Shown one piece after another: positions 43,952-47,345 of a DNA stretch of 47,345 nt. Position 1 is the first letter of the stretch, and each line of letters opens with the position of its first letter. A model generated the notes under the pieces. The model had not been told where the DNA came from. It was given only the letters and a program-made list of their open reading frames with translations, and did no database searches. The translations under genes and the position numbers were made by a program. Source of the stretch: Candidatus Epulonipiscium sp. (GTDB lineage Bacteria; Bacillota; Clostridia; Lachnospirales; Defluviitaleaceae); the NCBI GenBank assembly GCA_012521395.1, contig JAAYML010000083.1, forward strand, positions 1 to 47,345. The letters are read 5' to 3'.

Positions 43952-44302
43952 TTATTCTTTTTCCATCTTTACATGATCATCCATCATTTGTGTTCTAAAA
44001 CGTTGTACTTCCATCTGAATACTTCTTGCTGTATTGATAAGATTCATCATCTCAATCATTCTGTCAAGATTCAAACGGTCTTCTTTTTGCAAAAAAGGCT
44101 TTATGGCTTCCATTAATACAACCTCTTTAGTTGGATTTTTTATAGTTCTTTCTTTATGCTTCATAACAAAATCGTTCATTTTTGATATATATTTTTCCTT
44201 TAACATATTTTTTAAAAGCTGAGTCATTTCATCGATATCTTTTCTTATATATTCTTTATTCATTAGCATGCCAGTTACATCATTCATATTCTCATCTGAC
44301 AT
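43952..44302 (-). CDS. Helical protein with one NPTKE/KPF repeat unit
   Basis: The 116-aa, wholly helical, Met/Lys-rich protein has no signal or membrane segment. Its centre reads NPTKEVVLMEAIKPFL followed by NLDRMIEMMNLI. The 46002-46475 product shares this segment (NPTKEMTLLKALKPFM, then MLDEIEKFMNTI) and the preceding KEKY helix, and the 46699 protein has related units. The start overlaps the protease stop by 11 bases, so the two are translationally coupled. I recognise no family. Confidence 0.7.
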   Translation of the reverse strand: MSDENMNDVTGMLMNKEYIRKDIDEMTQLLKNMLKEKYISKMNDFVMKHKERTIKNPTKEVVLMEAIKPFLQKEDRLNLDRMIEMMNLINTARSIQMEVQRFRTQMMDDHVKMEKE

Positions 44303-45539
44303 TTCTTCCCCTCCCTTCCAGAAGTTTTTGAATATCTATCAAACCCCAGCCTTGTTGGTCCTGTGGAAAGTTGAGGTCATTGGTACAATCTTTTAAATAC
44401 AACTTTAAATCATTGGGTTGAATATGGGGATTCTTTTCAAGAAAAAGTGCTAGTGCCCCCGATACCATAGGGGTTGCCATAGAAGTCCCACTCTTTTTGA
44501 CATAATAAGTTTTCAGCTCTTCTCTGGATAGTTCTTTATCAGGAATATAATTCTTATCTGAAGCACAAGACATAATGTCAGAACCCGGTGCAACAACATC
44601 TGGTTTTTTTATACAAGCTCTGGTAGGTCCTCTACCCGAATAATTGGATACAATATCACCATGAATGTCTACAGATTTTTGATCGTCAGAAGCGCCTACC
44701 GTAATAACCTTCCGGCTAATGCCAGGAGACGTAATGCTTTTACTTCTTGGTCCATCATTCCCTGCCGCAACCAAAGTAATAATACCTGCATCCCAGGCTG
44801 CATTAACAGCCTTTACCAATGGATCATTTTCTCCTTCTCTGTCAGGACTGCCTATAGACAAATTAGCAATCTTGATATTATACCTGTCTTTATTATCAAT
44901 CATCCACTGTATGCCTGCCAAAACATTGGATGTACTCCCATTCCCTTTATGATCTAAAATCTTAATCCCTATTAAATAACATTCCGGTGCTATCCCCATA
45001 TATCTGCCGTCAGAAGATATACCATTTCCTCCGATAATTCCTGCCACATGAGTGCCATGACCATTATCATCATAAGGTTTGTCGTAATGATTAATAAAAT
45101 CCTTGAAAGCAATAATTCTATTTCTGGGGATTGTGAAATCTTTATGGGGATATATCCCTGAATCTAATACTGCAACCCCTACCCCTCTTCCACTGTAGCC
45201 CCGGTCATGAGCCCAATCTGCTTTTATCACCTTTCTTGAAATATCCATCTGGGCAGTAATGTGGGAATCTTCCTGAACTCTTCTTACGCCTTTTAAAGCC
45301 TGTAACTTGTGAATATTATTTTTAGGAACTTCTACAACATAAGATTGAATCATAGGAAGCCTGTATTTTACCTTACCCAGTTTACATATCTGGCATTCTT
45401 CCTCCTCTGAACTGCATTCAACAATAAGCTGTACTGTATCTTCCTTAAGATTTGTCTTTTCACTTTCATCTTTATATATGGTCTTTTTATTTGTCTGGCT
45501 CATTATCCCCAATAACAATAATGCCAATGACCGCTTCAC
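44292..45539 (-). CDS. Subtilisin-like S8 serine protease
   Basis: The 415-aa protein has the full catalytic triad: Asp in VAVLDSGIYPHKDF, His in NGHGTHVAGIIGG and Ser in KSGTSMATPMVSGALAL, plus the oxyanion Asn in LVAAGNDGP. An I9-like propeptide region (about residues 30-95, YVVEVPKNNIHKLQALKGV) precedes it. The N-terminal hydrophobic stretch (SLALLLLGIM) is too short for a convincing signal peptide, so location is unsure. The CQIC motif in the prodomain is unusual. The start is GTG with AAAGGAG seven bases upstream. It lies beside three related helical proteins that may be its substrates or partners; that link is inference. Confidence 0.9.
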   Translation of the reverse strand: MKRSLALLLLGIMSQTNKKTIYKDESEKTNLKEDTVQLIVECSSEEEECQICKLGKVKYRLPMIQSYVVEVPKNNIHKLQALKGVRRVQEDSHITAQMDISRKVIKADWAHDRGYSGRGVGVAVLDSGIYPHKDFTIPRNRIIAFKDFINHYDKPYDDNGHGTHVAGIIGGNGISSDGRYMGIAPECYLIGIKILDHKGNGSTSNVLAGIQWMIDNKDRYNIKIANLSIGSPDREGENDPLVKAVNAAWDAGIITLVAAGNDGPRSKSITSPGISRKVITVGASDDQKSVDIHGDIVSNYSGRGPTRACIKKPDVVAPGSDIMSCASDKNYIPDKELSREELKTYYVKKSGTSMATPMVSGALALFLEKNPHIQPNDLKLYLKDCTNDLNFPQDQQGWGLIDIQKLLEGRGRNVR

Positions 45540-45756
45540 ATTCTTACTCCTTTCTTATTTACAATAACTCTATACTAGTGTATGAATCAAATAATTAATC
45601 TATTAAAGACTTTGTAATGCTTTACACTTTTTTATCTTCTCCATAACAAGGAGTTGTCCCAAAATTCTTCATTTTTTTCATCCTTTTGTCATTAACCTGT
45701 AACTTATGCATAGAATATAAACGTAAGATATTATTTATAAATAAGGAGGCATCTTT

Positions 45757-45963
45757 ATGGCTGATTCTAAATCATACTGCGGTGGAACCAATACTCTTTT
45801 ATTCCTGTTCTTCTTCCTGCTACTTTTTAATAACGGAGGCGGACTTTTCGGATATGAATCAAAAGGTCAGGGCGGATTTGGTGACTTCGCTGATAATTCA
45901 TTATTCTTTTTCTTAATCATCTTCTTGATTCTGTTTGGCAGTTATGGTGGGGGAGTTTGTTAA
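45757..45963 (+). CDS. Small Phe/Leu-rich membrane protein, paralogue of 43737
   Basis: The 68-aa protein has FLFFFLLLFN in the first half and DNSLFFFLIIFLILFG in the second, as in the 51-aa paralogue, but with a longer Gly-rich hydrophilic link (GGGLFGYESKGQGGFGDF). Cys8 and a final Cys are additional. AAGGAGG lies seven bases before the ATG. It could span the membrane twice or pack into a spore layer. It is divergent from the protease gene and ends at a strong terminator. Confidence 0.75.
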   Translation: MADSKSYCGGTNTLLFLFFFLLLFNNGGGLFGYESKGQGGFGDFADNSLFFFLIIFLILFGSYGGGVC

Positions 45964-45964
45964 A

Positions 45965-46000
45965 AAATAAAAAGCAGAGGCTTTCCTCTGCTTTTTATTT
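45965..46000. terminator. Bidirectional terminator
   Basis: A perfect 16-bp stem (AAATAAAAAGCAGAGG / CCTCTGCTTTTTATTT) with loop CTTT lies between the small membrane-protein gene and the convergent 46002 gene. Confidence 0.85.
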
Positions 46001-46001
46001 T

Positions 46002-46475
46002 TCAGCGTTTTAAAAGTAAAATAATTAAAAATAAAAGAAGTATTTCTTTTCCTTTTGACTCTCTTTGAATATTATTTATGCAAGCTTCATCAATTTCATA
46101 AACTCCATCCTGATCGACTATAATTTTTTCTTTTTTTTCTTCTTTTGAATCGTCGTCATTACTTTGCCTGTGTAAACTTTTTAACTTCTGATTGACATTC
46201 TCAAGCACCCTGATTGTATTCATAAATTTTTCTATTTCATCAAGCATCTGGTGATTTTTTGAATCCATAAAAGGTTTCAGGGCTTTAAGTAAAGTCATTT
46301 CTTTCGTAGGATTTTCCTGGGCTTGTATTCTATTTTCCTCAATAAGGGACTGTATTTTATTAAAATATTTTTCTTTGAACAAATTTATAATGCTCTCTCT
46401 TATTTGCCGGATATCTTCCTTAAAATCTATATGAGTTCCCAATAGACTTTCAATATCCTTAAGTAAATAATCCAT
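46002..46475 (-). CDS. Helical repeat-family protein with C-terminal membrane tail
   Basis: The 157-aa protein aligns with the 43952-44302 product over about 85 residues, including FKEKYFNKIQSL, NPTKEMTLLKALKPFM and MLDEIEKFMNTI. It then adds an acidic/Lys linker (DDDSKEEKKEK), a segment VDQDGVYEIDEACI and a hydrophobic tail KEILLLFLIILLLKR like that of the 43403 product. So this member could be membrane-tethered while its paralogue is soluble. It is a single-gene unit with its own terminator. The family is not recognised. Confidence 0.7.
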   Translation of the reverse strand: MDYLLKDIESLLGTHIDFKEDIRQIRESIINLFKEKYFNKIQSLIEENRIQAQENPTKEMTLLKALKPFMDSKNHQMLDEIEKFMNTIRVLENVNQKLKSLHRQSNDDDSKEEKKEKIIVDQDGVYEIDEACINNIQRESKGKEILLLFLIILLLKR

Positions 46476-46698
46476 TCTTATGCTTCCCTCCTCAGCTTCA
46501 AAATTACGCCTATCTATAATAGTGTATGATTTAAAATAAAAATTTGTTAATTCCTCTTTTTTAAGACAGCGAACATTTTCAGCTTATCCTTCATAGAATA
46601 AATTTAGAGACTACAATAACTTGTCATCTTTTAACCGATTCACACATAAATATTAATTAATATTGTTGTATGATAAACCTGTTTAAGGAGGCATAAGA

Positions 46699-47340
46699 AT
46701 GCGTGACGAAAATCAAGCTCCTCCGGAAACCAATCAAGAGCAAGAAAATAACGGATATGATATTTCAAAAATGCTTGAAATGGCAAAGTTGTTTTCCAGT
46801 TTAATGAATCATAAAGCCTCAGAAGAGAATAAAGCTGTTTCTGTTCCAGTTACAAACCCCAGTCCTGTAATATCTCCAAATGCAACTATTTTATTTGATG
46901 AAACCATACATACACCAGAACTAAAAGTTGTCAAAGCCGCCATTCCCTATTTTGAGCCTTATCATCAAAAAATCCTTGGCGTTTTCGTTAAAGCCATGGA
47001 ATTTAAAAGAGTCATTGATATGTATTATAAAAATCCCGAAAATCCATTGATAAACATGAATCTAAAATCCAATCCTTATTGGAAAACGGAAATGTTAAAT
47101 TCTTTTAAACCTCATTGTTCCCATGAAAACCAATATCTGATAGACATCATGGTTAAGGTCATGGATATTGGAGAACTTATGAAAAAAATCCAAAGCTTAA
47201 AAATTGCTGAGGAAGTAAAAAAAATCCCAGAAACTACGGAAAAAAAGAATACAAAACAAAAATTAATTGAAAGCCTGTCCCCCTTACTCGATGATAATCA
47301 AAAACAAATGCTTAATTTATTTTCCAGTTTAATAGAATAA
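46699..47340 (+). CDS. Protein with three copies of the helical repeat
   Basis: The 213-aa protein starts with a good site (AAGGAGG). After a Gln/Glu/Asn-rich N-terminus and ISKMLEMAKLFSSLM come three related units: TPELKVVKAAIPYFEPYHQK (about 72-110), NPYWKTEMLNSFKPHCSHEN (about 121-160) and TKQKLIESLSPLLDDNQKQM (about 184-213). Each has two hydrophobic positions, a [FLPK]-P-[FLYH] turn, then a polar turn with Gln/Asn-hydrophobic helix. The same pattern occurs once in the 43952 and 46002 products. No signal or membrane segment is seen. It ends just before the window edge. The function is unknown. Confidence 0.7.
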   Translation: MRDENQAPPETNQEQENNGYDISKMLEMAKLFSSLMNHKASEENKAVSVPVTNPSPVISPNATILFDETIHTPELKVVKAAIPYFEPYHQKILGVFVKAMEFKRVIDMYYKNPENPLINMNLKSNPYWKTEMLNSFKPHCSHENQYLIDIMVKVMDIGELMKKIQSLKIAEEVKKIPETTEKKNTKQKLIESLSPLLDDNQKQMLNLFSSLIE

Positions 47341-47345
47341 ATAAT

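Overview
The window is low-GC, AT-rich DNA from an anaerobic, endospore-forming member of the Firmicutes, class Clostridia. The evidence is: maturation genes for [FeFe] hydrogenase (hydE, hydF) and a sensory [FeFe] hydrogenase; a flavodiiron protein; Rex; an operon for Re-type citrate synthase, aconitase and isocitrate dehydrogenase; spore-linked genes (a CotF-like protein, GerS next to alr); an SLH-domain protein; and clostridial 16S rRNA and promoter sequences. Species cannot be named from this alone. I see no prophage, insertion sequence, CRISPR array or tRNA.

Layout. 1-400: the 5' end of a leftward 16S rRNA gene with its leader and promoter. 0.4-9.9 kb: stress and housekeeping genes (radA and mcsA-mcsB-clpC without ctsR), a pair of zinc-ribbon coiled-coil proteins, a CotF-like protein and an orphan ABC-transporter lipoprotein. 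9.9-23.3 kb: redox and hydrogenase region with fprA, DAHP synthase, hydE-hydF, a lipid-type glycosyltransferase fused to a degenerate phosphatase domain, an interrupted acyltransferase, an AEC transporter, an SsuBC-like ABC pair, an [FeFe] hydrogenase fused to a chemoreceptor signalling domain, and an amidohydrolase. 23.5-29.6 kb: MazF with a short antitoxin, then the leftward run acpS-nnr-CBS-gerS-alr. 29.7-37 kb: an SLH metalloprotease-like protein, a DUF445 membrane protein, rex, an ABC-F ATPase and two GNAT genes, one of them frameshifted. 37.2-42.5 kb: an operon that would make 2-oxoglutarate from oxaloacetate and acetyl-CoA, ending in its probable GntR-family regulator and preceded by a perfect 30-bp palindrome lying over the promoter.

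42.7-47.3 kb is the least familiar part. A 395-base divergent intergenic region holds seven DnaA-box-like 9-mers within about 130 bp, three of them exact matches to the consensus, beside a very AT-rich stretch. To the left almost every gene runs leftward; to the right strands are mixed. This fits an origin or a DnaA-binding regulatory locus at or near 43.2 kb. To the right lies a cluster I do not recognise: a subtilisin-like protease, three related helical proteins built on one repeated motif, and small proteins with Leu/Phe-rich membrane segments.

Starts were moved inward from the longest open frame for radA, both zinc-ribbon genes, the ABC-F gene, gntR, idh, aconitase and the Re-citrate synthase, because a good ribosome-binding site precedes an internal start. 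Many genes end in strong hairpins, listed separately. All assignments come from reading motifs, with no database search.
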